Assembly: GCF_001434335.1 (NCBI RefSeq)
Contig: NZ_AZFM01000004.1
Span: 1 to 64,000, forward strand
Source of the DNA: Lactobacillus kalixensis DSM 16043
Lineage (GTDB): Bacteria > Bacillota > Bacilli > Lactobacillales > Lactobacillaceae
Direction: 5' to 3'
DNA: 64,000 bases
A program made the position numbers and the translations under genes. The notes beneath the pieces were generated by a model, which saw only the letters and a program-made list of their open reading frames with translations, ran no database searches and was not told the DNA's origin. This document shows, piece after piece, positions 46,137 to 54,967 of this stretch (position 1 is the stretch's first letter; each line of letters begins with the position of its first letter).

Positions 46137-46583
46137 CTATTCTTTATTTACTATTCTATCTTCATAAATCTGATTTACAGCTTTCATAGTCGAATTAAAT
46201 AGATGCTTTTCAATCTCATCAATGTCGAACGACTTAAGTATATAATCACGAGCGTCTAATCTTCTCTGGTAAGTCTGAAAAGCTAAATTAGCATGAGAAA
46301 AGTAAATTAACTCGCCATTTTTATCTTGCTTTCTAATTATCTCACCCAAATCAATGCCATTATGATGCTCAAGCCCCTCACCTAAATCGGCTTCAAGGAA
46401 GTATACACCACGATTAGGTTTATGGTTGTGTAAATACTTCAAAGCTTCTTCATAATTAGCAGCATAGCTAATTTCAAAATCAATTCTTGGTCGCATACAG
46501 CTCAGTTCATATTCAACTTTTTCTAGAGCCGTCGTCAACAATACTTCATCGTCATTGTTACAAATAAGTATTGGAAATTTCAT
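46137..46583 (-). CDS. Stand-alone AgrA/ComE-type receiver domain, no LytTR domain
   Basis: The 148 residues align by eye with the receiver of LytTR-family regulators: FPILICNNDDE at the acidic pocket, VYFLEADLGEG at the phospho-acceptor strand, NGIDLGEIIRKQDKNGELIYFSH, and Lys in ARDYILKSFD. AgrA has YFLD at the acceptor; here it is YFLE (Glu64). The acidic pocket is partly Asn. The protein stops at the linker where LytTR DNA-binding would begin (about residue 145), and no LytTR frame follows. No kinase or peptide gene adjoins it. Confidence 0.72.
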   Translation of the reverse strand: MKFPILICNNDDEVLLTTALEKVEYELSCMRPRIDFEISYAANYEEALKYLHNHKPNRGVYFLEADLGEGLEHHNGIDLGEIIRKQDKNGELIYFSHANLAFQTYQRRLDARDYILKSFDIDEIEKHLFNSTMKAVNQIYEDRIVNKE

Positions 46584-46664
46584 TGTATGATTACCTACTT
46601 TTCTATAAATTAATTAACAACTTCCATTAGTAAGGATACAATAAAAATCACTCTAAAAACCAAA

Positions 46665-46744
46665 ATCGTCCTATTCTAATGATTTCGCGTCTTATTTGAA
46701 GCATTTTTCAAATAAGATGCAAAAACAGGGGATTTAGGACGGAT
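46665..46744. repeat. 80-base imperfect palindrome after the patatin gene
   Basis: The inner stem is perfect: TCTTATTTGAA (46690-46700) and TTCAAATAAGA (46707-46717) with a six-base loop. Outer arms ATCGTCCTA and TAGGACGGAT also pair, with a poorly matched middle. It begins at the stop codon of the patatin gene, so in that transcript it forms the 3' end, followed by a T-rich stretch. It could be a terminator or an extragenic palindromic repeat; a second copy was not seen here. Confidence 0.6.
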
Positions 46745-47592
46745 TAAAATGACAAATATTCTACCAAATTTGGTAGAATCCGTTCTGCTTCTTTTCTACC
46801 AATTTCATAGACTCGTCTAATTTCGTCCTTATCTTTTTCTACAGTTCCAATTTCTAAAGCATAAGGCGGACGAATTACGAAACACTTACCTGCTTCTTCA
46901 TCATGCTCTATTTTGCTCAAAACAGCATTATAATCCTCTGCTCTAGTCTTTAACTTTTCTACAACAGCTGGATACTTGCGCAATACCATTTTTTCAACAG
47001 GCAACAACTTACTCTTAGTCTTACGGTATTCTTTGGGTTGCGTGGTAATCACAACCTTCTTATCAAATCCCTGTTGCTTCAAAAAATCATATGGAATAGA
47101 GTCAGACACTCCGCCATCAAAATAATAGTGGCCTCTAATTGCAACAGGATGAGCAAAAAATGGAATGGAACTAGACGCTCTGATCCACTCTAAGTCGGTA
47201 TAACCGGCATCACGCAATTCATGATAAACTGGCTTACCTGTCGCGCTATCAGTTGCTACACACCAAAAGCGCATAGGATTCTTTTTAAACGCTTCTTTGT
47301 CAAAGACATCTAATTGTTCAGGCAAAACGTGATAACAAAAATTAGCTGCGTATAAATTACCGGACCGACGCCATGACCTCCAACTTGCGTAGTAATCTTT
47401 GCCAGCGTATTTCAAATTATAGCGTAAAACTCTTCCGATTTGTTTTGACTTCATATTCACGCCAAAAGCTGCCCCAGCTGATACGCCTACCGCTCCATCA
47501 AAGGTAACGTTGTTTTCCATCAAGACATCGATTACGCCAGCTGTGAACATCCCTCGCATCGCGCCGCCCTCAAGAACTAACCCTTTTTTCAT
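46744..47592 (-). CDS. Patatin-like phospholipase
   Basis: A 282-residue Ser-Asp dyad lipase (RssA/YlbK-like). The oxyanion loop LEGGAMRGMF, nucleophile GVSAGA (GxSxG) and catalytic DGG (YFDGGVSDS) are all visible. GGAGGAG precedes the ATG at 47592. No signal peptide, so probably cytosolic. It is followed by the 80-base palindrome. Confidence 0.93.
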   Translation of the reverse strand: MKKGLVLEGGAMRGMFTAGVIDVLMENNVTFDGAVGVSAGAAFGVNMKSKQIGRVLRYNLKYAGKDYYASWRSWRRSGNLYAANFCYHVLPEQLDVFDKEAFKKNPMRFWCVATDSATGKPVYHELRDAGYTDLEWIRASSSIPFFAHPVAIRGHYYFDGGVSDSIPYDFLKQQGFDKKVVITTQPKEYRKTKSKLLPVEKMVLRKYPAVVEKLKTRAEDYNAVLSKIEHDEEAGKCFVIRPPYALEIGTVEKDKDEIRRVYEIGRKEAERILPNLVEYLSF

Positions 47593-47607
47593 ATTTTCTC
47601 CTCCAAA

Positions 47608-47640
47608 CAAAAAGACCTACGCAATCTCTGCATAGGTCTA
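47608..47640 (-). terminator. Terminator of xfp
   Basis: AGACCTACGC (47613-47622) pairs with GCATAGGTCT (47630-47639), one G-U, followed on the minus strand by a T-run. Confidence 0.85.
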
Positions 47641-47659
47641 ATTTATTCTTATTTATGAA

Positions 47660-50059
47660 TTAGTTCAAGCCAGACCATTTCCATTCAGTGACTTCAGGAA
47701 TATCCTTACCGTTATCACGAATGTATTGGTGGTGCTTAGCAAGCAAGTTGTCCATTTCGTTAATGAAATCTGCATTCTTACCAGCTAATGCTGGAACACT
47801 TTCAACTGCATCCTTAGCTAAATCGAAGCGATCAAGGTGGTTCAAGACACGCATGTCAAATGGAGTGGTAATATCACCATTTTCTTCATAGCAGTGAATG
47901 TGAACATTGTAGTGCTTTCTTTCAAAGAAGATTGATTGCATCATGCTCTTGTAGCCGTGCCATGCAAAGATTACTGGAACATCACTTGGGAAGAGACGTT
48001 CAAATTCTTCATCTGAAATAGCATTCTTGTTGTCCTTTGGACTCATCAACTTCATCACATCAACAACATTAATGTAACGAATCTTAAGGTCTGGGAACTT
48101 CTTGTGCAAAATATCAATTGCTGCAAGAGTTTCAAGAGTTGGTTCAGTTTCAGTTGAAGCAAAGACAACATCAGGTTTTGCGCCGTGATCAGTTGAAGCC
48201 CAATCGATGTAGCTCAAACCTTTATCAGCTAACTTAGTAGCTTCTTCGATAGTAAACCATTGTGGACGAGGTTGCTTAGAAGTTACCAAAATATTGATGC
48301 ATTCACGGTCTCTAAATGCCTTATCTGATACTGCAAGAAGTGAGTTAGTATCCGATGGCAAGTATTCGTGAATCAGATCTGGACGGTTCTTCTCAAACAT
48401 GTGAGTCAAGATACCTGGATCTTGGTGAGTGTAACCGTTGTGGTCTTGTTGGAATACTGTTGAAGTAGCAACGAAGTTAAGTGATGGATAATCATGACGC
48501 CAGTATTGTTCCTTAGCTTTTCTAAGCCACTTCATGTGTTGAGTAAGCATTGAGTCAACTACACGCCCGAATGCTTCATAAGTTGCAAAGAAGCCGTGGC
48601 GTCCGGTCAAGACATAACCTTCAAGGAAACCTTCGTCTTGGTGTTCTGACAATTGTGAGTCGATCACACGACCACTTGGTGCCAAGTTTTCATCATTTGG
48701 TTCATGAACTTCTGGTTCCCATTGACGCTTTTGATTATCAAGCAATTGGAATAAACGATTTGACTTAGATTCATCTGGACCAAAACCACGGAAAGTAGTT
48801 GGGTTTAATTCAGCAACCTTATCCAAGTACTTAGCCCATTCAACCATATCTTGTTCTTCACGATCACCTGGCTTATCAATCTTCACAGCGAAGTCGCGGT
48901 AGTCCGGCAAGTTCAAACGCTTAGGATCCTTACCACCATTAGTAATAGGGTTCATTGCCATTCTTTGATCGCCCTTGGCAGTATTTTCAGTGACGATTTC
49001 CTTTGGAGAGCCGTCTTCGTTAAACAATTCTTCAGGTTTGTAGCTCTTAAGCCAGTTTTCAAGCATATCCTTGTGTTCCATATCATCTTGAGAAACTGGA
49101 ATTGGAATTTGGTGAGCACGGAAACTATTTTCAATTGGATTACCATCCAAGTCTTCCTTTGGACCAGTCCAACCCTTAGGGCATTGGAAGATAATTAATG
49201 GCCAATGTGGCAAAGTGGCATCGTTATTTTCACGAGCATGCTTTTGAATAGCCTTAATTTCTTCAATCACTTCATCCATGGTCTTAGCCATTTCTTCGTG
49301 AACTTGCATTGGGTCCTTTTCACCATCAAAGCGTCCGCCCTTAAAGACTGAGACAAAGTGAGGATCCCAACCCATGCCACGGAAGTATTCAGTTAATTCT
49401 TCATCGCTCATTCTTGAAACGATGGTTGGATTAGAAATCTTGAAGCCATTGATTTGTAAAATTGGTAAAACTGCACCATCAGTAATTGGATTAATGAACT
49501 TATCACTGAACCAACTTCCTGCAAGTGGACCAGTTTCAGCTTCACCATCACCAATTTCAACAGCGGCAATGACATCTGGGTTATCCAAAATTGCACCAGT
49601 ACCATGTGATAACGCATAGCCTAATTCCCCACCTTCGTGGATTGAACCTGGAGTTTCAGGAGCAGCGTGTGAAGCCACACCACCTGGAAAACTGAATCGC
49701 TTGAATAATTTAGCCATTCCCTTAACATCTTGAGTAATTTCTGGGTAGCGTTCAGTATATGAACCATCAAGATATGAGTTTGAAACCATAACTTGTCCGC
49801 CGTGTCCTGAACCTTCGATATAGAACATATCAAGGTTGTACTTCTTTAAGACACGGTTTAAGTGAGCATAAATGAAGTTTTGTGGAGCAATAGTACCCCA
49901 GTGACCAATTGGCTTAGGTTTAACATCTTCAGCTACTAAAGGTGTTCTAAGTAATGGGTTCTTCATTAAGAATAATTGCCCAACTGATAAATAATTTGCT
50001 GCACGCCAGTATGCATCGACACTCTTTAAGTATTCTTTTGAATCGTAATCGACTGTCAT
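47660..50059 (-). CDS. xfp: Xylulose-5-phosphate/fructose-6-phosphate phosphoketolase
   Basis: A 799-residue thiamine-diphosphate enzyme splitting xylulose-5-P into acetyl-P and glyceraldehyde-3-P. Seen: [44 protein letters not shown] (two His signatures, split), the ThDP motif [15 protein letters not shown], and the C-terminal [17 protein letters not shown]. Length is normal. Its own promoter carries a cre-like site, and a DeoR gene diverges from it. Key enzyme for pentose breakdown. Confidence 0.97.
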   Translation of the reverse strand: MTVDYDSKEYLKSVDAYWRAANYLSVGQLFLMKNPLLRTPLVAEDVKPKPIGHWGTIAPQNFIYAHLNRVLKKYNLDMFYIEGSGHGGQVMVSNSYLDGSYTERYPEITQDVKGMAKLFKRFSFPGGVASHAAPETPGSIHEGGELGYALSHGTGAILDNPDVIAAVEIGDGEAETGPLAGSWFSDKFINPITDGAVLPILQINGFKISNPTIVSRMSDEELTEYFRGMGWDPHFVSVFKGGRFDGEKDPMQVHEEMAKTMDEVIEEIKAIQKHARENNDATLPHWPLIIFQCPKGWTGPKEDLDGNPIENSFRAHQIPIPVSQDDMEHKDMLENWLKSYKPEELFNEDGSPKEIVTENTAKGDQRMAMNPITNGGKDPKRLNLPDYRDFAVKIDKPGDREEQDMVEWAKYLDKVAELNPTTFRGFGPDESKSNRLFQLLDNQKRQWEPEVHEPNDENLAPSGRVIDSQLSEHQDEGFLEGYVLTGRHGFFATYEAFGRVVDSMLTQHMKWLRKAKEQYWRHDYPSLNFVATSTVFQQDHNGYTHQDPGILTHMFEKNRPDLIHEYLPSDTNSLLAVSDKAFRDRECINILVTSKQPRPQWFTIEEATKLADKGLSYIDWASTDHGAKPDVVFASTETEPTLETLAAIDILHKKFPDLKIRYINVVDVMKLMSPKDNKNAISDEEFERLFPSDVPVIFAWHGYKSMMQSIFFERKHYNVHIHCYEENGDITTPFDMRVLNHLDRFDLAKDAVESVPALAGKNADFINEMDNLLAKHHQYIRDNGKDIPEVTEWKWSGLN

Positions 50060-50081
50060 TTTTGTTTCTCCTCGAATTTTT

Positions 50082-50133
50082 TGATAACGTTTTCCTTACA
50101 CTCTTATCATACCAAATTATTTCAAAAGTTCAA
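50082..50133 (-). promoter_or_regulatory. Promoter of xfp with a cre-like site
   Basis: Minus-strand -35 TTGAAC (50128-50133), 16-base spacer, -10 TATGAT (50106-50111). Downstream, at 50082-50095, TGATAACGTTTTCC read on the plus strand (GGAAAACGTTATCA on minus) fits the cre consensus with one mismatch at its first base. Its place in the leader would give a CcpA roadblock. Confidence 0.6.
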
Positions 50134-50344
50134 CCTTTTTGTAAATTGGATCCTACCAATTGCCAAATAAGTGTTTTAATTTTAATAATCATGAGCCAAG
50201 CCCTAATTTAACAGCATTTATCTACTCTTACTTACGCGTTTATAATTGCATACGCTGGAAAACACTGATAAACAATTATAAAATACAGATAAAACACATA
50301 CTTTTTAACTGATTCATGTTAATTTACTTACTGGAGAGAGGAAA
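50112..50344 (+). promoter_or_regulatory. Divergent region xfp/DeoR regulator
   Basis: The region holds the xfp promoter on the minus strand and, towards the DeoR gene, a TATAAT at about 50241-50246. It also has two direct repeats of the form CACTGATAAACA and TACAGATAAAACA at about 50263-50300, followed by GGAGAGAGG before the ATG. DeoR-type regulators often bind such repeats; autoregulation or control of xfp is inference. Confidence 0.4.
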
Positions 50345-51109
50345 ATGATTCAAGAGGAACGATTAAATCAAATTAAAGATTTGCTCAAACAAGAACATCG
50401 CATTTTAACAAAAGAAATCGCTGAGAAGTTCAATGTTTCATTTGATACAGCTCGTCGTGACGTGATTCACCTTTGCTCAACTGGGCAAGCGGTTCGCATC
50501 CATGGCGGAATGATGGAAATTAATCAGACAAGTGTACCAGATTTCCTAGCTAGGAACCAAGTTCAATCTCCTGTTAAATTAAAAATGGCAAAAATGGCAA
50601 GGAAATTTGTTCACCCTGATCAATGTGATTTCATTGGTTCTTCTACAACGCTTAAACGTCTCTGTCCATTACTTAACGGAATGGATTTACAAGTAGTAAC
50701 GAATTCAATAGACAATGCATTGAACTTACTTACCGGTGAATTTCCCTCGGTTAGATTACTTGGCGGAATTGTTAATAAGTCGCAGCGTTACATCTACTCT
50801 GAAGAAGCATTAGAAACAATTAGAAGAATTCATTTTAATACTGCCTTTATCGGTGGATCTAAAGTGCGAGTAGATGGCGTTTATGCTTCTATTATGGATG
50901 ACGCCGAAATCGTTAATGAAGTTGTTAAACGAGCAAATCAAGTTGTTTTAGTCGCAGAAAAATATAAATTCACCAATCAATCCACTTCTCCATTTATGTC
51001 TACTTCATTAGATAAAGTCGATGTTTTAATCACTGACACACCTTTACCTGATGAAATTAAGTCATATTTCAGTTCAAAAACTCAGATAATACCAGTTTTA
51101 AAGGAGTGA
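50345..51109 (+). CDS. DeoR-family transcriptional regulator
   Basis: A 254-residue sugar-phosphate-sensing regulator. The N-terminal helix-turn-helix is ILTKEIAEKFNVSFDTARRDVIHL (split; about 20-43), with HGGM after it. The sensor domain (about 80-230) has LQVVTNSIDNA, VRLLGGIVNKSQRY and FNTAFIGGSKV, the ribose-5-phosphate-isomerase-like fold. It diverges from xfp, and a sugar-phosphate effector fits that context. Confidence 0.93.
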   Translation: MIQEERLNQIKDLLKQEHRILTKEIAEKFNVSFDTARRDVIHLCSTGQAVRIHGGMMEINQTSVPDFLARNQVQSPVKLKMAKMARKFVHPDQCDFIGSSTTLKRLCPLLNGMDLQVVTNSIDNALNLLTGEFPSVRLLGGIVNKSQRYIYSEEALETIRRIHFNTAFIGGSKVRVDGVYASIMDDAEIVNEVVKRANQVVLVAEKYKFTNQSTSPFMSTSLDKVDVLITDTPLPDEIKSYFSSKTQIIPVLKE

Positions 51110-51114
51110 TTTTT

Positions 51115-51444
51115 ATGTTAGTCGATCAGCAAAAAATCTATCAGGATCTAAAAGACTTATATAGTAGTTTTTCTGATGAGATGTATTCTCTATTAGCCAC
51201 TGATAGTTATTCGAGAATTCGCCGCGCTATCGGCTTAGTAATGCAAAAATTTGAAAACAATGACCATCCTCTTGCCTACACTGGCAAACTTGTCATGTAC
51301 ATTCAAGCTAAAGTTGCGCTAAACAATTTACGCTTAACCAGTCAGCAAGAGCAGCTCATCAAGAGTTTGACTGAGAGTACTAAGCGAATTCACCTCAGTT
51401 ATGTCTACTTAAGTCCGATTGACTCAAGTGAGCAATTCGTGTAA
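51115..51444 (+). CDS. Small helical protein, possibly bacteriocin-immunity-like
   Basis: A 109-residue all-helical protein (ATG at 51115, AAGGAG overlapping the DeoR stop). LKDLYSSFSDEMYSLL, IRRAIGLVMQKFENND and LVMYIQAKVALNNLRLTSQQEQLIKSL give a four-helix profile like enterocin-A-immunity proteins, but the match is by general pattern only. No bacteriocin gene is nearby. Cotranscribed with the DeoR gene. Confidence 0.7.
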   Translation: MLVDQQKIYQDLKDLYSSFSDEMYSLLATDSYSRIRRAIGLVMQKFENNDHPLAYTGKLVMYIQAKVALNNLRLTSQQEQLIKSLTESTKRIHLSYVYLSPIDSSEQFV

Positions 51445-51474
51445 TTTCTTGCTCTAAATCAAAAAATTGAATCT

Positions 51475-51512
51475 AAAAAAGCTAAATCTGCATTAAACAG
51501 TTTTAGCTTTTT
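51475..51512 (+). terminator. Bidirectional terminator
   Basis: AAAAGCTAAA and TTTTAGCTTTT arms with A- and T-runs; it separates the DeoR operon from the convergent GntR gene. Confidence 0.82.
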
Positions 51513-51514
51513 TA

Positions 51515-52240
51515 TTATCTATTTAAATTTACAAATGTGTTAAACCGCATGTAGGAATAATGGACCCGCATATTCGATACTTCAAATGGCGTTCCATCAT
51601 CTAAGAAGAAAATACCCTCCATTACCCCAACAGGTTCGACTGGCTTTAACTTCATCTTTTCTTGGTCTTCTTCACTAGAAGGCTCAACTGTAATATTCAA
51701 AAATGACTTGGTTACAGTCTTATTTTGTTCATCTTCTAAAAAGTTAAACAAAGAACTCTTAAGAATTTCCGGTTTTAATTCCGGCATAATTTTAATTGGT
51801 AAATAACCAGTTTCAATTAAAAACGGCTGTTCATCAAGCAGACGTAAACGTTTAAATTTATAAACGAAATCATTTTCATTCAAGAAAAGATCTTGAGCAA
51901 TTTCTGAAGAAGCCTTAATCACTTGGAAATCAAGCAATTCAATTCGCTGCTTTTTACCTGGAACCCTAAAACTATCGGTTAAGCCCAAGTTTGAGCCTTC
52001 ATAACGAAAAAGTGCTTGATTTTTCAAATAAAGCGGATTAATAAAAGTCCCGGAGCCTCTTTTTTTGAAGACGATTCCTTGTTGAGCTAACAATTCTAGT
52101 GCCCTTTTCATTGATGAACGACTAACTTGATATTGTTCAGCAAGGCTTCGCTCATCTGGTAAGCGCATCCCTTCAAACTCATTATTCAAAATTTTTTCTT
52201 TAATATCGTGCATCACGCTGCGATAAACATAATCAGCCAT
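51515..52240 (-). CDS. GntR-family regulator (HutC/UTRA type)
   Basis: A 241-residue regulator with the N-terminal winged helix (LPDERSLAEQYQVSRSSMKRALELLAQQGI, split; RGSGTFI wing) and a C-terminal UTRA ligand domain (about 85-235). One base overlaps the nucleoside hydrolase stop, so it is cotranscribed with it and likely senses a related nucleoside or sugar. Confidence 0.93.
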   Translation of the reverse strand: MADYVYRSVMHDIKEKILNNEFEGMRLPDERSLAEQYQVSRSSMKRALELLAQQGIVFKKRGSGTFINPLYLKNQALFRYEGSNLGLTDSFRVPGKKQRIELLDFQVIKASSEIAQDLFLNENDFVYKFKRLRLLDEQPFLIETGYLPIKIMPELKPEILKSSLFNFLEDEQNKTVTKSFLNITVEPSSEEDQEKMKLKPVEPVGVMEGIFFLDDGTPFEVSNMRVHYSYMRFNTFVNLNR

Positions 52241-53163
52241 TATTTTCTTCCTTGTTCAGCTATTTTTACGCCTTGAATAAACCAATCAGCAAATTCATCA
52301 GTTTTTACATCAACTGCAATTTCCGCATTTGGTTTGTCACTTAAAAAGTCCATGGCAGTCGCACCAGCAGTATATTTACCGGCCAATTCCACTTCAACAT
52401 TTGCTTCTTTCATTGTAAATAATTCAGGATGGAGCATAATTCCGACAGCTGTTGGGTCAAAAATCTTAATTAGGTTTGAACCATCAGTTTCATGAATATT
52501 TGAAAACATTGCGTGCAGCATTTTACCAACTTCGCCACATTCTTTAATTCTTTCCATCTGTTCAGGAGTTACATGAGCTTTATTTCCTACTTCAAGTGGA
52601 GCTACTTTAATCTTGATGCCGCTTTGGAAAACAACTTGTGCAGCTTCGGGGTCCCCGGCAATATTATATTCTGCTAAAGGACTGTGATTACCATGGCCAA
52701 TATTTCCCCCCATAATCACAACTTCTTTAATTTTTTCAAGATCTTCAGGATATTGCTTAAATAGCAAAGCTAAATCGGTCAAAGGTCCAATCCCCATCAA
52801 AGTCATCTTTTCTGGACTAGCTTGAATAGCTTCGTGCATCTTAGTTGCCGCAAGACCTTTTTCAACTAATGAATCATCAGCTTTTTCAAATTCAAAACCT
52901 GCAATTCCTGTCTCGCCGTGAACTGAAGCTGCGCTAATTGCAGGACGAACCAATGGCTGATTAGCACCAACTACTACTGGTACTTTGGTGTTTAAAAATT
53001 TTTCAAGATTCAGGGTGTTTTGTAAAGTATAGTTAAGTGCAACATTTCCCCATGTTGGAACGATCATCTTTACATCAATTGCAGGATCAAATAAAGCAAT
53101 TGTCATTGCAGCAATATCATCAATTCCTGGATCAGTAGAAATAATTAATGGCGTTTTGGTCAT
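52240..53163 (-). CDS. Ribonucleoside hydrolase (IunH type)
   Basis: A 307-residue Ca-dependent nucleoside hydrolase releasing ribose and base. The signature DPGIDDIAAMTIAL (DxDxxxDD type), VVGANQPLVRP, GIGPLTDLA and VVIMGGNIGHGN are present, and the catalytic Asp/His positions look intact. The ATG at 53163 has AAAGGAT upstream, while an earlier ATG overlaps that site. Its product is the substrate of the RbsK encoded just upstream. Confidence 0.94.
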   Translation of the reverse strand: MTKTPLIISTDPGIDDIAAMTIALFDPAIDVKMIVPTWGNVALNYTLQNTLNLEKFLNTKVPVVVGANQPLVRPAISAASVHGETGIAGFEFEKADDSLVEKGLAATKMHEAIQASPEKMTLMGIGPLTDLALLFKQYPEDLEKIKEVVIMGGNIGHGNHSPLAEYNIAGDPEAAQVVFQSGIKIKVAPLEVGNKAHVTPEQMERIKECGEVGKMLHAMFSNIHETDGSNLIKIFDPTAVGIMLHPELFTMKEANVEVELAGKYTAGATAMDFLSDKPNAEIAVDVKTDEFADWFIQGVKIAEQGRK

Positions 53164-53221
53164 TAAATTCATCCTTTCAAAAAATATCTGTTAAATAAAG
53201 TTTATCATATTAAAATTTCAG

Positions 53222-53252
53222 AAAAAGAAAAAGGTGGTTACAAGGCCACCTT
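53222..53252 (-). terminator. Terminator of rbsK-rpiA
   Basis: AAGGTGG (53231-53237) pairs with CCACCTT (53246-53252); a T-run follows on the minus strand. Partial read-through to the nucleoside hydrolase is possible. Confidence 0.8.
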
Positions 53253-53263
53253 AATCAAGAAAA

Positions 53264-53959
53264 TTACTTTGTCTTGTCTTCTATAGTACCATCGCTATGA
53301 GCAATGATTACTTCATCACACATATCAAGAAACAACCCGTGTTCAACTACACCAACTGTGTGATCTAGATAATCCGCTAAGCCATGAATAACTGGTAGTG
53401 GATCAACCGCTAAGTCAATGATGTAATTGCCGTAGTGGGTCACATAGCGCTTGCCGTTTTCATCCATTCGCCATTGAGGCTTTAAGCCTTCTTGTTCGAA
53501 CTTTCTGAAGTTTTGTTCACAAGAAATTGGCAAGACTTCAACTGGAAGTGGGAAATCACCTAAACGGTGCACAAGCTTTGATTCGTCTACAATCCAAATG
53601 ATTTTCTTAGAATTAATGGCAACATTCTTTTCCAAAGTTAAAGCACCACCGCCGCCTTTGATTCCGTTTAAGTCATCATCAACTCGGTCGGCTCCGTCAA
53701 CAGTCAAATCTGCTTGGTCAATGTCAGATAATTCATCAACTTTAAAACCTAAGCTTTCTAGTTGCTTCTTACTACGATTAGAAGTAGTGACAATATGCTT
53801 TAAAGAAAAGCCTTCTTTTTCTTTTCTTTCACCAAGTGCATCAATGAAAAAGGCAACTGTAGAACCAGTCCCTACGCCTAATACTGAATTAGGCTCTACC
53901 ATCATTGCTGCCTTAGTGGCAGCTTCTTTTTTTAATTGATCTTGTTCTTTTTTATCCAT
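53264..53959 (-). CDS. rpiA: Ribose-5-phosphate isomerase A
   Basis: A 231-residue isomerase linking ribose-5-P and ribulose-5-P. Seen: VLGVGTGSTVAFFIDAL, the active-site stretch DLTVDGADRVDDDLNGIKGGGGALT (split; two Asp, Lys) and EKNVA. It follows rbsK by one base, so the two are cotranscribed and metabolically consecutive. Confidence 0.96.
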   Translation of the reverse strand: MDKKEQDQLKKEAATKAAMMVEPNSVLGVGTGSTVAFFIDALGERKEKEGFSLKHIVTTSNRSKKQLESLGFKVDELSDIDQADLTVDGADRVDDDLNGIKGGGGALTLEKNVAINSKKIIWIVDESKLVHRLGDFPLPVEVLPISCEQNFRKFEQEGLKPQWRMDENGKRYVTHYGNYIIDLAVDPLPVIHGLADYLDHTVGVVEHGLFLDMCDEVIIAHSDGTIEDKTK

Positions 53960-53960
53960 T

Positions 53961-54881
53961 TCACTTCTCCATTAATTTGTTAACTTCTGCAGCATCCGGG
54001 ATTGATGGCTGTGCACCTAACTTTTGCACAGCCAATGATGATGCGCGACTAGCGATAATTGCCGCTTGCTCTAGGTTAGATAAGTCGGAATTTAAATTGC
54101 CTGTTAAGAATCCTAAAAATGTATCTCCTGCTGCAGTTGTATCAACAGCCTTAACCTTAAATGCGGGGACTAACTTTTCCACTTGTGTATTTGACAAGTA
54201 GGACCCTTTTTCGCCATAAGTAATTACAACATTTTCTACACCTAAAGCATGCAGTTTATCAGCATTTTTCTTCAAATCATCGTCAGAAGCAATTCTAATT
54301 CCCGTAATAACTGCACTCTCAGTTTCATTAGGAGTAATTACATCAGTATATTGCAACAATTCTGAAGGAATATCTTTAATTGCTGGAGCTGGATTCAAAA
54401 CTGTAACGGCGCCGTTTTCTTTTGCCAATTTAAAAGCCGCAATCGTTGCTTTCACTGGCGTTTCAAACTGGGCTACAACAAAATCAGCACTAGCAATTAA
54501 GTCTTTAGCATTTAAAATATCATCTTCAGTTAATTCATAGTTTGCACCGTGATCAATGATAATATCGTTTTGTCCTGATTCACTCAAAGTAATATAAGCA
54601 TGACCAGTAGACACGCCTTCAGTTTCTTTTACATAGTCAAGACTTACTCCATATTTTTCAAGTTGGCTTTTCATAAAGCGTCCGGCTTCATCTTGACCAA
54701 CACGACTAATAAAATAAGTTTGAGCACCACTTCTAGCAGCTGCAATTGCTTGGTTTGCACCTTTACCGCCACCAGCAGTAGTGATCTTGGTGGCATTTAT
54801 TGTTTCTCCAGGTTGGGGAAAATCTTTAACATGCATGGTCGTATCAACGTTACTTGAACCAATTACTACAATCTTTTTCAT
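53961..54881 (-). CDS. rbsK: Ribokinase
   Basis: A 306-residue PfkB-family kinase phosphorylating ribose. TTAGGGKGANQAIAAAR is the N-terminal signature with the sugar-binding GG, and DTTAAGDTFLGFL is the catalytic motif with the base Asp. AGAGGA precedes the ATG. First gene of rbsK-rpiA; no ribose transporter is next to it, so the ribose is likely to come from nucleosides. Confidence 0.95.
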   Translation of the reverse strand: MKKIVVIGSSNVDTTMHVKDFPQPGETINATKITTAGGGKGANQAIAAARSGAQTYFISRVGQDEAGRFMKSQLEKYGVSLDYVKETEGVSTGHAYITLSESGQNDIIIDHGANYELTEDDILNAKDLIASADFVVAQFETPVKATIAAFKLAKENGAVTVLNPAPAIKDIPSELLQYTDVITPNETESAVITGIRIASDDDLKKNADKLHALGVENVVITYGEKGSYLSNTQVEKLVPAFKVKAVDTTAAGDTFLGFLTGNLNSDLSNLEQAAIIASRASSLAVQKLGAQPSIPDAAEVNKLMEK

Positions 54882-54929
54882 GTTTTTCCTCTTCTAATAA
54901 CTGAACTATTTCAACAGCTCAATTATATC

Positions 54930-54966
54930 AAAAAAACGCATCCAAATACTTGAATGCGCGTTCTTT
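54930..54966 (-). terminator. Terminator of the DUF4931 gene
   Basis: Imperfect GC-rich stem (CGCATC with GAATGCG) flanked by AAAAAAA, which is a T-run on the minus strand. Confidence 0.7.
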
Positions 54967-54967
54967 T

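Noticed and set aside
48550-49198. Open frames antisense to xfp
   Set aside because: The xfp reading frame is complete and conserved; the antisense frames have no initiation signals.
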